A stretch of 64,000 bases of DNA from an uncultured Ruminococcus sp. (lineage in GTDB: Bacteria > Bacillota > Clostridia > Oscillospirales > Acutalibacteraceae), in NCBI GenBank assembly GCA_902777275.1, contig CACYTI010000012.1, forward strand, positions 1 through 64,000, read 5' to 3'. The translations under genes were made by a program, and so were the position numbers. Shown piece after piece: positions 41,761-51,453 of this stretch (within the stretch, counting starts at the first letter, position 1; every line of letters starts with the position of its first letter). The notes beneath the pieces were generated by a model, which was given only the letters and a program-made list of their open reading frames with translations, had not been told where the DNA came from and made no database searches.

Positions 41761-43161
41761 TCAATCCTGCATTGCGTTGAATTCAAGCTGCTTTAAAATC
41801 CGGTTGGCGCACATATAAACGTTGCCGCCGCCCATTGTAAGGATCAAATCGCCCTCGCCGGCGTTCTTGCAGACGTAATCGACGATTTCATCAAAGGTGT
41901 CAAGGCAGACCGAGCCGGGCACCTTTGCGCCCAAATCGCGCGAGCTGATGTTGTAGGTGTTTGTCTCGCGGACGGGAAGGATCTCCGAAATAACCGCGAC
42001 GTCGGGGATCTTCAATGCGTCGGCAAAGTCGTCGAGCAAAATAGCGGTGCGCGAGAAGGTGTGGGGCTGGAACACCGCCCAAACCTTTTTGAAGCCCATG
42101 TTCACAGCGGCGTTAAGAGTGGCCTTAAGCTCTGTGGGGTGATGGGCGAAATCGTCCGCTACGGTTATTCCGCAGGGAGTTCCGAGTATCTCAAAGCGGC
42201 GGTGAACTCCGCCGAACTTGTGAAGGTTTTCGGATATCTCCGAGGGAGTCGCGCCCAAATAGTGAGCCGTCGCAGCAGCCGCAAGAGAGTTGTAAACATT
42301 GTGTCTGCCGGGAACGATAAGCTTGATTTGGCAGAGCTTTTCATCTCTGTAATAGAGGTCGTACTGCTCATGCACGCCCTTGTCGGCGCTGACGTTTACC
42401 GCGCGGTAGTCGCAGTTGTCGCCGAAGCCGAAGGTTATTTTTTCCAAATCGACGTCCTTTACGCTGTCGAGCGTGTTCTCGTCGTCGCCGTTCACAACAA
42501 GCAAGCCTGTCGTCTGCTTTGCGAAGCGGTTAAAGGACTTTTTGATGTTGTCGAGGTTTTTGAAATAATCAAGGTGGTCGGCGTCAACGTTAAGTATAAC
42601 GGAGATGAACGGGTTGAGCTCAAGGAAGGTGTCCACATACTCGCACGCCTCGCACACGATTATGTCGCTCTCGCCGACGTAGCTGTTGCCGCCGATAAAG
42701 GGCAGCTTGCCGCCGATAATAGCCGAGGGGCTGAAGCCGCTGCCAATGAGGATCTGAGAGATCATGGCTGTTGTGGAGGTTTTGCCGTGGGTGCCCGATA
42801 CCGCAATGCTTCTCTTGTAACGCCTTGTCACAACGCCGAGCATAACGCTGCGCTCAATGCAGGGAATGCCCTGTTCGGCAGCCGCGCGGCGTTCGGGGTT
42901 GGTCTCCTTGACCGCAGCCGAATACACCACAAGCTCGGCTCCCTTTATGTTCTCTGCGGCGTGACCCATGTAGACGGGGATCCCGTAGCCCTTCATCTTG
43001 TCGAGAGTCTCGCCCTCGTTCATGTCGGAGCCGGAAATCTCAAAACCCTCGCTCATCAGTATTTCGGCAATAGGGCACATTCCGCTGCCGCCTATTCCTA
43101 TAAAATGAATTCTCTTGATTTCGTTCAAAAGCTTGTCGTAATCCAAAAAAACGCACTCCAT
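41761..43161 (-). CDS. murC: UDP-N-acetylmuramate-L-alanine ligase
   Basis: Adds L-alanine to UDP-MurNAc in peptidoglycan precursor synthesis. The protein of about 466 residues has the N-terminal Rossmann motif HFIGIGGSGMCPIA, the ATP loop SGTHGKTSTTAMI, ADHLDYF and the C-terminal DDFAHHPTELKATL plus FQPHTFSRT of MurC. ATG 43161 is taken as the start; a TTG two codons before and a TTG a few codons after are alternatives, as the Shine-Dalgarno is weak. Confidence 0.95.
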   Translation of the reverse strand: MECVFLDYDKLLNEIKRIHFIGIGGSGMCPIAEILMSEGFEISGSDMNEGETLDKMKGYGIPVYMGHAAENIKGAELVVYSAAVKETNPERRAAAEQGIPCIERSVMLGVVTRRYKRSIAVSGTHGKTSTTAMISQILIGSGFSPSAIIGGKLPFIGGNSYVGESDIIVCEACEYVDTFLELNPFISVILNVDADHLDYFKNLDNIKKSFNRFAKQTTGLLVVNGDDENTLDSVKDVDLEKITFGFGDNCDYRAVNVSADKGVHEQYDLYYRDEKLCQIKLIVPGRHNVYNSLAAAATAHYLGATPSEISENLHKFGGVHRRFEILGTPCGITVADDFAHHPTELKATLNAAVNMGFKKVWAVFQPHTFSRTAILLDDFADALKIPDVAVISEILPVRETNTYNISSRDLGAKVPGSVCLDTFDEIVDYVCKNAGEGDLILTMGGGNVYMCANRILKQLEFNAMQD

Positions 43162-43232
43162 TTCCAATAATTATAGTATTATTATAAAGCAAAACCGCGA
43201 AAAAATAAATACCTAATTTTGCACCTCTTTTG

Positions 43233-43261
43233 TTGCCAAACGGCGATGATAATGGTAGAAT
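43233..43261 (+). promoter_or_regulatory. Promoter of the RlmD-like gene
   Basis: TTGCCA, 17 bp, TAGAAT, 53 bp before the ATG. Confidence 0.6.
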
Positions 43262-43313
43262 ATAGACAGATAAGAGGATTATCCGACAAAATAATTCTAA
43301 AAGGGAATTTTAT

Positions 43314-44672
43314 ATGATAAAGAAAAACGACATTATCCCGCTTAAAATCACATCAGCCACGGCGGAGGGAAGCGGCGTGGGTAAGACCTCCGACGGCATG
43401 GCGGTCTTTGTTCCGCTGACGGCGGTCGGCGACGAGATTGAGGCGAGGATTTTAAAGGTAAAGAAAACCTGCGCCTTCGGAAAAATCGAAAACATAATAA
43501 AGCCCGCTTTATCGCGGGTCGCTCCCGACTGCCCGCATTTTTCCCGCTGCGGAGGGTGTGTCTGGCGGCATATCTCTTATGAGGAGGAGTGCCGTATCAA
43601 GCGGCAAAAGGTCATCGACGCCGTTGAGCGCATAGGCGGGATACAGGCTCCCGTTATGCCGATCATTGCGTCAGAGAAGACTCTGCGCTACCGCAACAAG
43701 GCTCAGCTTCCCGTAGGAACAGCCCCCGACGGCTCGCTGCAAATGGGCTTTTACACCTTTCACAGCCACCGCATTATCGACTGTGACGATTGCCTGCTCC
43801 AGCCGGACGCTTTTGCCGTGGTTATGAGAGTGACGCGTGAGTTTATCTCAAAAACCGATAATGACATTTACGACGAGCGCACGGGCAAGGGCAGGCTGCG
43901 CCACCTTTATATTCGCTCGGGCGAAGTTACGGGCGAGCTTATGGTTTGCTATGTGGTGAACGGCAACGGCTTGAAGCGCGAGGACTTGCTTGTAAAAATG
44001 CTCAGGGACGCGCTGCCGAGCCTGAAAACCGTCATTATTAATTCCAACAGAGAAAAAACAAATGTTATCCTCGGCGCGAAGAACCGCACGGTTTTCGGCA
44101 AGGGATATATAACCGACGTGTTGTGCGGGCTTAGCTTTAAAATCTCCCCGTTCTCCTTCTGGCAGGTCAACCGCGCTCAGGCAGAGCGGCTCTACGCGAA
44201 GGCGCGGGAGTACGCAGCCTTGACGGGTGATGAAATCTTGCTCGACCTCTACTGCGGCACAGGCACTATAGGACTTACAATGGCGAAGGTGTGCAAAGAG
44301 CTTGTCGGGGTGGAAATAATAGCCGACGCGGTGCGCGACGCCGAGCCTAACGCTGCGGTTAACAGTATATGCAACGCGCGGTTTGTGTGTGCCGACGCGC
44401 CGCAGGCAGCGGCTCAGCTAAAACGCGAGGGAGTAAGCCCCGACGTGGTCGTGCTCGACCCGCCGCGAAAGGGCTGCGGCGAAGAGCTTGTCGGGACAAT
44501 AGCGAAAATGAAGCCCGAAAGAGTCGTCTATGTCTCCTGCGACCCCGCAACCTTGGCAAGAGATTTAAAGTACTTTGAGCAGTCAGGCTACAAAACGATC
44601 GAAATAACGCCCGTTGATATGTTCCCGAGGACGGCGCACGTGGAGACGGTTGTTCTCTTGTCCGGAATATAA
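43314..44672 (+). CDS. rlmD: 23S rRNA (uracil-C5)-methyltransferase, RlmD/RlmCD type
   Basis: Methylates C5 of uridine in 23S rRNA using S-adenosylmethionine. The 452-residue enzyme has an N-terminal TRAM domain, an iron-sulfur Cys set (CPHFSRCGGCVW plus a later Cys), the SAM loop LDLYCGTGTIGL, DPPRKGC and the catalytic Cys in VYVSCDPATLARDL. Firmicute members may modify two sites (RlmCD), so the exact target is open. AAGGGAA precedes the ATG. Confidence 0.93.
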   Translation: MIKKNDIIPLKITSATAEGSGVGKTSDGMAVFVPLTAVGDEIEARILKVKKTCAFGKIENIIKPALSRVAPDCPHFSRCGGCVWRHISYEEECRIKRQKVIDAVERIGGIQAPVMPIIASEKTLRYRNKAQLPVGTAPDGSLQMGFYTFHSHRIIDCDDCLLQPDAFAVVMRVTREFISKTDNDIYDERTGKGRLRHLYIRSGEVTGELMVCYVVNGNGLKREDLLVKMLRDALPSLKTVIINSNREKTNVILGAKNRTVFGKGYITDVLCGLSFKISPFSFWQVNRAQAERLYAKAREYAALTGDEILLDLYCGTGTIGLTMAKVCKELVGVEIIADAVRDAEPNAAVNSICNARFVCADAPQAAAQLKREGVSPDVVVLDPPRKGCGEELVGTIAKMKPERVVYVSCDPATLARDLKYFEQSGYKTIEITPVDMFPRTAHVETVVLLSGI

Positions 44673-44718
44673 AAATCAACGATATGATCATAAAGTTTGA
44701 TAAAAGGATTGCTTTCAA

Positions 44719-45756
44719 ATGAGCTTAGATAAAACATTGCGCTTTACGGCACGTATTCCGGAGGTACGGAGCGAGCTGTTCGGCTTTTCAATAATTTCTA
44801 TTATCCTGTTCCACTACTGCGAGGATGTACAGAGCGCGGGCTTCGGCGGCGCTGCGGCGGTTTTTGCAACGGGATACAATCTACTGCTTGGCAGCAGCGG
44901 AGTGGAGATATTCCTCTTTCTCTCGGGAATGGGACTCTGTTTCTCAATGTCGGGCAATAAGCGGCTGTCCGTTTTTTACCGCAAGCGCCTGACGCGTATT
45001 CTGCCTGTTTATCTGCTGTTTGGCGGCATCGGCTTTGCCGTGCTTGATCTGCTCCTGCGGCATAAGGGTTGGCAGAAATTTTTGCTCGATTTCTCCATGA
45101 TTTCCTTTTGGACAGACGGAACGCGGCTTGTGTGGTACATCGCCTTGATCTTGCCGTTATACCTGCTGTTTCCGTTGCTTTACCGGCTGATTTCCTTGCC
45201 GGACAAACGGCTTGCAGGTGTGCTGACCGCCGCGCTGTCAGCGGCAGTGATCGCGGGCTGCCTGACGCTGTGGTTCCTCGATCCCGACGCATACGACAAG
45301 ATTGAAATCGCGCTTTGGCGCGTGGTGCCGTTTATCCTCGGCGCATGGTACGGAAGAAAAGCGCGCGACGGCGAAAGCTTCACCTTTGAGGCTGTCCTGT
45401 TGTGCGTATTGGCGGTTTGCTTTGCCCTGCTTAGCATTGTTACACGGCTTGATCCGGATTTTTTGTTCGGCGTTTTTGAGCTGCGGTTCGGTACCCTTTT
45501 TTATCCGTATATTGTACTTTTCGCGGCAGCTGCCGTTTTGACGCGGTGCGGCGGCAGCCGTTTCCTGCGAAGCGTCGGCACCGTTACGCTGGAGCTATAT
45601 CTCAGCCATGTCATTCTGCGTTCTGTGATGAACGAAATCGGGCTGAAAACCTGTTATCTGCATTATTACCTGCTCTGCATAGCATTATCTGTTGCACTGT
45701 CCTTCGCCGTACATAAACTGCAAATGCGGATAATAAACCATAATAAAAAGCATTAG
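44719..45756 (+). CDS. Membrane acyltransferase (acyltransferase family 3)
   Basis: A 345-residue protein with about ten membrane helices of the OatA/acyltransferase-3 type, which O-acetylate wall or surface sugars. The landmarks are RSELFGFSIISIILFHY near the N-terminus (the usual R-x10-H pair), GVEIFLFLSGMG and the FYRKRLTRILPVYL loop. It has no C-terminal SGNH domain. AAAGGATTG precedes the ATG. It lies 46 bp after rlmD. Substrate unknown. Confidence 0.88.
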   Translation: MSLDKTLRFTARIPEVRSELFGFSIISIILFHYCEDVQSAGFGGAAAVFATGYNLLLGSSGVEIFLFLSGMGLCFSMSGNKRLSVFYRKRLTRILPVYLLFGGIGFAVLDLLLRHKGWQKFLLDFSMISFWTDGTRLVWYIALILPLYLLFPLLYRLISLPDKRLAGVLTAALSAAVIAGCLTLWFLDPDAYDKIEIALWRVVPFILGAWYGRKARDGESFTFEAVLLCVLAVCFALLSIVTRLDPDFLFGVFELRFGTLFYPYIVLFAAAAVLTRCGGSRFLRSVGTVTLELYLSHVILRSVMNEIGLKTCYLHYYLLCIALSVALSFAVHKLQMRIINHNKKH

Positions 45757-45839
45757 GGTTCGTCGGTTTACATCGTAATCAAATCGTGATCAATAAGAAT
45801 ACAAATTCATTTAAATACAAAAAACAAGGAGGTAACAGT

Positions 45840-47429
45840 ATGATTTTTGCACCCGTTGATGAAGTAAAGGTCTACCAAAACGGCGCTGTTGTGCGCAGGA
45901 AAACAGCTGTGAGCTTACAGCCGGGGACAAACGAAGTGATAATTTCGGGACTGAGCGACCGTGCCGATCCCGACAGTCTGCGCCTGTTCTTTTCGCCGGG
46001 CGTCGTCGGCAAGGACGTGCAGATCCTTTCGCTTTCAGAGGCGGTCGGGCGTTTGCCGTCTGATGACCTGAATGAAGAGATCACCGAGCTTCAAAGTCAG
46101 AGTAATACTCTGAAAAAGATGGAGGAGCTTTGGTTTTCCAACGGAAATTACGAAAGCAGGGGAGAATGCTCCAACGAAACGATCGAAAGCTATCTTGAGG
46201 CGCTGCCAGGACACCTTGAAAAGCTGAGAGCACAGCAAAGAGAGCTTTCCAACAAGATGCTTGCGCTGAGGGCTGAGAAGGAAAAGCTCGAAAAAAAGGA
46301 GTCCTTTCAGGTTGTCAGATTGATTCTCGAATCAGCCGAGGCGTGTGAAGCGGGCTGCGAAATGGAGTATTTCGAGAGATCCGCTCAATGGAAGAGCACA
46401 TATGAGCTTCACGCTGTCGCTGATTCCGACGAAATAAGCGTTGTAAGCCGCGCGAGAATAACTCAGAAAACCGGGGAGGATTGGGAAAACGCGAGGGTAT
46501 CTCTGTCAACGGGAAACCCGACGGTTCAGCAAAAAATCCCGACTCTTAAAAAGCTTGGGCTAAGGTTTGAACCGGTGCAAAAAAACAGGTTTATGCCTAC
46601 TTTCCGTCCTATGGGTGCAGCTAAAACAACGGTGCTGGAGGACGGTTGCTGTCCTTCACCGCCCATGATGTCAGCGCCCGCTCCGGTTGAAAAGATGGTC
46701 ATGGAGGACGCCGATGAGTCGGAAGCCCAAACCATGACTATATATAACCTGCCCGGAAGACGCACGGTCCCGTCGGGAGCGCTCGGAACAATGGCTGATC
46801 TGAAAACCGACAAGGTACGCGCGGATATGCGTATCGTCTGCATTCCCAAGATAGACAACAACGCCTACCTTGCCGCTATGGTCAAAACCGAGGAATGGCC
46901 GCTAAAGCCTTCCTCCGCAAAAATATATCTCAACGAAAACTACTGCGGAGAGATCTATATCGCGCCTAATCCCGCCGTTGAGGAGATATTTATGATTTCG
47001 CTCGGAAGAGATGAGCGAATAAGTATTGATAGAGAGGAAATCCGTTCAAAAACCGAGAATGTGATTTTTAAAGGACAAAAGCGCAGGATTTCCGAATACG
47101 CGATCCGCATCGGCAATAAAACGGATAAGACTCTCACGGTTTTGGTTTGGGATCAGATCCCCGTTTCCTCCGAGAAGCAGATCATTGTTGATAATGTGTC
47201 GGCTGACGGCGCTTCCGTTGACAAGGATACAGGAAAGCTCAACTGGAGCGTCACCGTTAACGGAAAGTCAACTGTGGAAAAACGCCTCGCCTATACCGTG
47301 TGCTATCCGAAGGACAAGGCTTTTTATGAGGTTCTGACAGACACCGCAAGCGGCTTTAAGCGCTGCCCCGAGTGCGGCGCCTACGTTGAAGGTGAGTTCT
47401 GCCCTGAATGCGGCAGAAGGCTTGAGTGA
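45840..47429 (+). CDS. DUF4139/MuiA-like protein with C-terminal zinc ribbon
   Basis: A 529-residue, apparently cytoplasmic protein. It has the N-terminal DUF4140-type start (VDEVKVYQNGAVVRRKTAV), a coiled coil at about residues 75-160 and a DUF4139 beta-rich body (YELHAVADSDEISVVSRARI through DQIPVSSEKQI), the make-up of mucoidy-inhibitor-A-like proteins of unknown role. The tail adds a zinc ribbon (CPECGAYVEGEFCPECGRRL). Perfect AGGAGGT precedes the ATG at 45840. Confidence 0.85.
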   Translation: MIFAPVDEVKVYQNGAVVRRKTAVSLQPGTNEVIISGLSDRADPDSLRLFFSPGVVGKDVQILSLSEAVGRLPSDDLNEEITELQSQSNTLKKMEELWFSNGNYESRGECSNETIESYLEALPGHLEKLRAQQRELSNKMLALRAEKEKLEKKESFQVVRLILESAEACEAGCEMEYFERSAQWKSTYELHAVADSDEISVVSRARITQKTGEDWENARVSLSTGNPTVQQKIPTLKKLGLRFEPVQKNRFMPTFRPMGAAKTTVLEDGCCPSPPMMSAPAPVEKMVMEDADESEAQTMTIYNLPGRRTVPSGALGTMADLKTDKVRADMRIVCIPKIDNNAYLAAMVKTEEWPLKPSSAKIYLNENYCGEIYIAPNPAVEEIFMISLGRDERISIDREEIRSKTENVIFKGQKRRISEYAIRIGNKTDKTLTVLVWDQIPVSSEKQIIVDNVSADGASVDKDTGKLNWSVTVNGKSTVEKRLAYTVCYPKDKAFYEVLTDTASGFKRCPECGAYVEGEFCPECGRRLE

Positions 47430-47439
47430 GGTTTGAAAA

Positions 47440-48111
47440 ATGACGGTTTATGAAAGGCTTGCTGTCTGCGGCAGCGAAAAGCACAGGGATTTTCAAAGCA
47501 AGCTTGTCCCCAATATTCCCAAGGAAACAATACTGGGCGTCAAAACGCCTGAAATGCGGAAGATCGCTAAGGAGATAAAAGGGACAAAGGAAGCGGAGGA
47601 GTTTCTTGCGGAGCTTCCGCACAAATACTACGAGGAAAACCTTGTGCATTTCTTTCTGATTGCGATGATCGGGGATTTTGACGAATGTGTAAAGGCGGTG
47701 GAGACCTTTCTGCCTTACGTGGATTGCTGGTCTGTATGCGACCAGTCGAGTCCGAAGGTCTTTGCCAAGAACCATGAAAAGCTGTTGCCGTTTATAAAAA
47801 AGTGGATTGGCTCGGAGCATATATATACCGCAAGATTCGGCATCCGTATGCTGATGAACGAATTCTTGGGAGAGGATTTTGAACAGGAGTATCTTGAGTG
47901 GGTCGCGCAGGTAAAGGGCGAGGATCATTACATAAAAATGATGGTTGCGTGGTATTTCGCGACCGCGCTGGCTAAGAGATACGACGAGAGCATTGTTTAC
48001 ATCGAGAACCGCAGGCTTGAGCCGTGGACGCACAAAAAGGCAATCCAGAAGGCGATCGAGAGCTTCCGTGTTTCGGACGAGCATAAGGAATACCTAAAGA
48101 CGCTTCGATAA
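47440..48111 (+). CDS. AlkD-like DNA alkylation repair protein
   Basis: A 223-residue all-helical HEAT-repeat protein of the AlkD family, which flips and excises alkylated purines. The family positions around PEMRKIAKEI, VDCWSVCDQ and ARFGIRMLM are present, including the W-x-x-x-D near residue 95. It starts 10 bp after the DUF4139 gene with GAGG and is cotranscribed by spacing. Confidence 0.9.
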   Translation: MTVYERLAVCGSEKHRDFQSKLVPNIPKETILGVKTPEMRKIAKEIKGTKEAEEFLAELPHKYYEENLVHFFLIAMIGDFDECVKAVETFLPYVDCWSVCDQSSPKVFAKNHEKLLPFIKKWIGSEHIYTARFGIRMLMNEFLGEDFEQEYLEWVAQVKGEDHYIKMMVAWYFATALAKRYDESIVYIENRRLEPWTHKKAIQKAIESFRVSDEHKEYLKTLR

Positions 48112-48234
48112 GGGCTGACAAGCTCGCCGTCGGCGTTCTAAAATATCACAGTTTGATTTATCAAAAACAAAAATCCCGCTCGCGGAAGGGGTCGGCGCTG
48201 AATTGTGCTTGACCTTGTTCCGCAGGCGGAGTTT

Positions 48235-48262
48235 CTTATAATTCCCAAAAAGGAATTATAAG
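48235..48262. repeat. 11-bp perfect inverted repeat
   Basis: CTTATAATTCC and GGAATTATAAG around a 6-nt loop in the 48112-48372 gap; perhaps a terminator for the AlkD gene though the T tail is missing. Confidence 0.5.
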
Positions 48263-48319
48263 AATCGTTAATCAATATTTTCCCTGATTCCATGAAAACA
48301 AACTTTTTTTGATTTTTTC

Positions 48320-48348
48320 TTGATATAGTATGAACAATATGATATAAT
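48320..48348 (+). promoter_or_regulatory. Promoter of the repeat lipoprotein gene
   Basis: TTGATA, 17 bp, TATAAT, 25 bp before the ATG. Confidence 0.75.
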
Positions 48349-48372
48349 AATAAAAAAATTGGAGGCTGTTTT

Positions 48373-49017
48373 ATGAAAAATAATTTAACCAAATCTTTTT
48401 GCTTATTATTTATTATTGTTTTACTCGTTTCAGTATCGGCCTGCAGCTCGGGTTCCGTAGGAGTCAAAGACAATAACTCAGGTTCAACCAACGCTGCAAC
48501 GCAGCAAACCGAAACGACCGTTATCGCGGAGACAACAAAAGATACCGTTGCAACAAAACCACCCGAAACAACCGTTATCGCGGAGACAACAAAAGATACT
48601 GTTGCATCAAAACCGCCCGAAACGACTGTTATTTCGGAGCCGACAGTACCATCTGAATCCGGGCAAACCTACACTAATGAAGAATACGGCTGGAGCGTTC
48701 AGCTGCCTGACGGCTGGTATTGTATAAATCAGGAAAAGGGCGAAAACTACGGCGTCTGCGGCAACACGTTCTTTGGTTCGCATAACAACGTTGGTGAAGA
48801 AGGCTTTAACATTTACGGTGTGAGGCTCGGAAGCGAAAAAGACGATAAAAAGTCCGGTGTGTATTTTGCTTCTCCGGCGTCAGGATATCTGGGAGAAAAT
48901 TCAGAATACGCTTTTTATTGGTCGATAACCGGCATCGGCGCACAGACCAGAACCATAGACACCCCGAATTTGATCCAAAATGTTAAGGATATTGTAAAAA
49001 CGTTTAAGCTTTTATAA
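48373..49017 (+). CDS. Secreted lipoprotein with Thr-rich tandem repeats
   Basis: A 214-residue lipoprotein: signal peptide, lipobox VSAC, then an 18-residue repeat (ETTVIAETTKDTVATKPP) given twice and a third partial copy, forming a Thr/Glu/Pro stalk. The C-terminal domain (from YTNEEYGWSVQLPDGW) has no family I recognise; its YGWSVQLPDGW opening resembles PsbP/DUF1795-like surface domains. GGAGG precedes the ATG. Confidence 0.85.
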   Translation: MKNNLTKSFCLLFIIVLLVSVSACSSGSVGVKDNNSGSTNAATQQTETTVIAETTKDTVATKPPETTVIAETTKDTVASKPPETTVISEPTVPSESGQTYTNEEYGWSVQLPDGWYCINQEKGENYGVCGNTFFGSHNNVGEEGFNIYGVRLGSEKDDKKSGVYFASPASGYLGENSEYAFYWSITGIGAQTRTIDTPNLIQNVKDIVKTFKLL

Positions 49018-49055
49018 GTCTATCTGATAAGTAATTCTCTGAATAGATAATAATA

Positions 49056-49092
49056 AAGATCCCGCCTGCAGAAATTCCGCAGGCGGGTTTTA
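49056..49092. terminator. Shared terminator
   Basis: CCCGCCTGC pairs with GCAGGCGGG, followed by TTTTATT, between the lipoprotein and the convergent amylase. Confidence 0.85.
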
Positions 49093-49137
49093 TTAATTCT
49101 TAAAAAGAATTATTTATTGTGTTGTCCTCTGAAAATG

Positions 49138-50805
49138 TTATTGCGCTAAAACCTTTTGGATTCCCGTTACGTCGTTAACGGAGATGTGACCGTCGCCGTC
49201 GAAATCGGCAATTTTGAAATCAACGGGGTCGCGCTCATCGACTATCGGGGTTCCGTCAGGATTCGTGAACTCTGCAAGGTGTCTTTGAAGGATAGTGGCG
49301 TCCTGAATGTCTATCTGACCGTTGCGGTTGAGGTCGCCGATCATGTATTCGGGCTCTACGCTGTCGTTGTAAAGAACTGCGACTGCGCCCGCTTTGATCT
49401 CGCCCGTGAGAACGCCGTTTTTAACGGTGAACTTTCCGCCGTTCGCGCGGTCGGTGTATTCGCCGTCGGGAAGAGCCGTTTCGGTATTTACGGTGTTGTC
49501 GTTGTCGGAAACGCTTACGATGACCGCGCCGCTGTTGCCTCTTTCGATCATAGTGACCTTTTGTTTGATGACGGTAACGATGTTTTTGTCCTTGCCGACC
49601 ATGGCGTTTCTGAAATGGTTGACAGCCGTTACCTCGTTGCTGAAATAGTTGCCGTCGCCCGCGATACCGATAGTGTTCTTGCCCCATTGGTCGGTGGTTG
49701 AGCTTCCGTCGGGACGCGCGAAGAACAGGGGAGTGGTGTCGCCCTGAGCCGCTATTATAGCCCAGCCCTGCCGGATCTGCTTGTTGTCAAGCAGTCTCCA
49801 TGTCGCCGCGTCGCCGCAGTAGTTGTCGTGAGATTCAACCCAGGTTACAAGTCTGTCGGGGGAGATATCGTTTAAGTTTTCGTCGTAAGCCTTGTAGTTT
49901 TTGACCGTAGAGGCGCTCATGGTCTTTTTGGCGAGCGCTTTTTGCAGATTGCTTCCGTAGGATTCCGCAGTGACGTGCATAAGCCTTGAATACGCGCCGA
50001 TCCTGTCCGCGCCGGAGAGTATTTCGCCGTACTGATATTCCGCGCTGTTGTCGAGAACTGTAGGCCAGAAGCTGCCCGCGTAGCTTGGATCGTCGTCGGG
50101 AAGCTCAATGTGCTTGGCGGCGTCAAAGCGGAAGCCGTCCGCGCCCTTTGAGAGCACGTCCTTCATATAGTCAGCGATCATTTTCTGAACCTTTGCGTCC
50201 TGGGTGTTCAAATCATAAAGACCTGTCAGCTTGCCCTGTGTTACCTGGTAGCGGTTCGACCAGTCGCTTATCTCAACTCTGTCGTGGAAAGCCTTTTGGG
50301 TGATGCTTTTTACGTGACTTGATATCACGCTGTAGTCGGAAGAGCAGTGATTTGCTACGATATCGACGATAATTTTTACGCCGTATTTATGCGCTTCCTC
50401 GCACATAGCCATGAATTCTTCCTCGGTGCCGAGCATATAGTTGCCGATGGTGTAGTCAGTTGGCTGATACTGGTAATACCAATTGCCCTTGTTTTCGCTT
50501 TTAAGACACATACCGCCGTTATCCCCGCGCTTAATAGCGTTGATAGGGGAGGTCTGGACAGATTTGAAGCCCGCTTCGGCGATTTGCGGAATATTCTCTT
50601 TGATAGTGTTGAAGCTCCAGCACCAAGCGTGCAGGATAGCGCCGTCGGCAATTGCCGAGGGCAGGTCGCCGGACTGAGCCGCCTCAGATGAAGCAGCCGT
50701 GGAAGAAGCGTTACTTGCCGTCTGAGCCGCGGTGAATGTGAATGAACAGAACAGCATTACCGCCGCAAGCAGAACGGCGAATTTGCGGGTGAATGATTTT
50801 TTCAT
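49138..50805 (-). CDS. Secreted GH13 alpha-amylase with C-terminal dockerin
   Basis: A compact 555-residue starch hydrolase. Signal peptide (about 1-27), GH13 catalytic domain with D148 (IIVDIVANH), nucleophile D228 (GFRFDAAKH), acid/base E261 (YQYGEIL) and D327 (VESHDN). A type I dockerin pair fills about 489-555 (GDLNRNGQIDIQDATILQRH and DFDGDGHISVNDVTGIQK). It is related to the first amylase but has no CBM or C-terminal modules. AGGGAG precedes the ATG. It follows the DUF308 gene by 39 bp with no terminator visible, so it may share pyrB transcription. Confidence 0.95.
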   Translation of the reverse strand: MKKSFTRKFAVLLAAVMLFCSFTFTAAQTASNASSTAASSEAAQSGDLPSAIADGAILHAWCWSFNTIKENIPQIAEAGFKSVQTSPINAIKRGDNGGMCLKSENKGNWYYQYQPTDYTIGNYMLGTEEEFMAMCEEAHKYGVKIIVDIVANHCSSDYSVISSHVKSITQKAFHDRVEISDWSNRYQVTQGKLTGLYDLNTQDAKVQKMIADYMKDVLSKGADGFRFDAAKHIELPDDDPSYAGSFWPTVLDNSAEYQYGEILSGADRIGAYSRLMHVTAESYGSNLQKALAKKTMSASTVKNYKAYDENLNDISPDRLVTWVESHDNYCGDAATWRLLDNKQIRQGWAIIAAQGDTTPLFFARPDGSSTTDQWGKNTIGIAGDGNYFSNEVTAVNHFRNAMVGKDKNIVTVIKQKVTMIERGNSGAVIVSVSDNDNTVNTETALPDGEYTDRANGGKFTVKNGVLTGEIKAGAVAVLYNDSVEPEYMIGDLNRNGQIDIQDATILQRHLAEFTNPDGTPIVDERDPVDFKIADFDGDGHISVNDVTGIQKVLAQ

Positions 50806-50844
50806 AAATTACTCCCTTCTTTAATCAGGTGTTTGCAGGTTGAA

Positions 50845-51441
50845 TCAATCGAGCTCACGTTCACTTTCCGCAAGCGCAATGCTTGTAACGACCTTTTTGC
50901 GGGTACGCGCGTCGATAAAAATCGTGATAAGGCTGGAAAGACCCTCGTAAATAAGCGCGATGCCGATCAAGAACGATATCACTTCGCCTATATTACTGTA
51001 TAAAATAATACAGATAATACCGAAAAGAATGCTGATAAACGATCCGATCAAAATGATCTTCCATTTTTTGAAGCCCATATCCTTCATGTTGACGGCGCGT
51101 TTTATGTTTACAACGCCGTCAATGATAAGAACCGCACCGAGCGAATAAAAGATCACCATTTCAAACGGTTTCGGAGCTATCAGGGCGAAAATTCCGATAC
51201 CGATCGCCAAAACGCCGAGCGCAAGCTCCATAAACAGGTTTTCTTCGTTATCCTTGTTTAGAAAGAACGAGATCACGTTTATGATTCCGTAAATCATAAG
51301 GATAATTCCGATGACGATCCTGAATCCGCCGGTAGCCTTATCGGGATATGCTACCATAAATATGCCGAGAACAATGTAAGCTATGGACGCTATGATAAAG
51401 GTTCCCAGCATATTCCTTTTGTGTGGTTTTTCCTTAGGCAT
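50845..51441 (-). CDS. DUF308 (HdeD-like) membrane protein
   Basis: A 198-residue membrane protein with six hydrophobic helices arranged in three similar pairs, as in the DUF308/HdeD family (acid-resistance-associated in enterics, role unknown in Firmicutes). GGGAGGA precedes the ATG. It starts 12 bp after the pyrB stop and ends 39 bp before the amylase. Confidence 0.85.
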   Translation of the reverse strand: MPKEKPHKRNMLGTFIIASIAYIVLGIFMVAYPDKATGGFRIVIGIILMIYGIINVISFFLNKDNEENLFMELALGVLAIGIGIFALIAPKPFEMVIFYSLGAVLIIDGVVNIKRAVNMKDMGFKKWKIILIGSFISILFGIICIILYSNIGEVISFLIGIALIYEGLSSLITIFIDARTRKKVVTSIALAESERELD

Positions 51442-51453
51442 ATAAATTCCTCC

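Noticed and set aside
48165..48262. Extra copy of the palindromic repeat family
   Set aside because: GC-rich fragments and the inverted repeat lack the GTAGGGG ends and the shared core.
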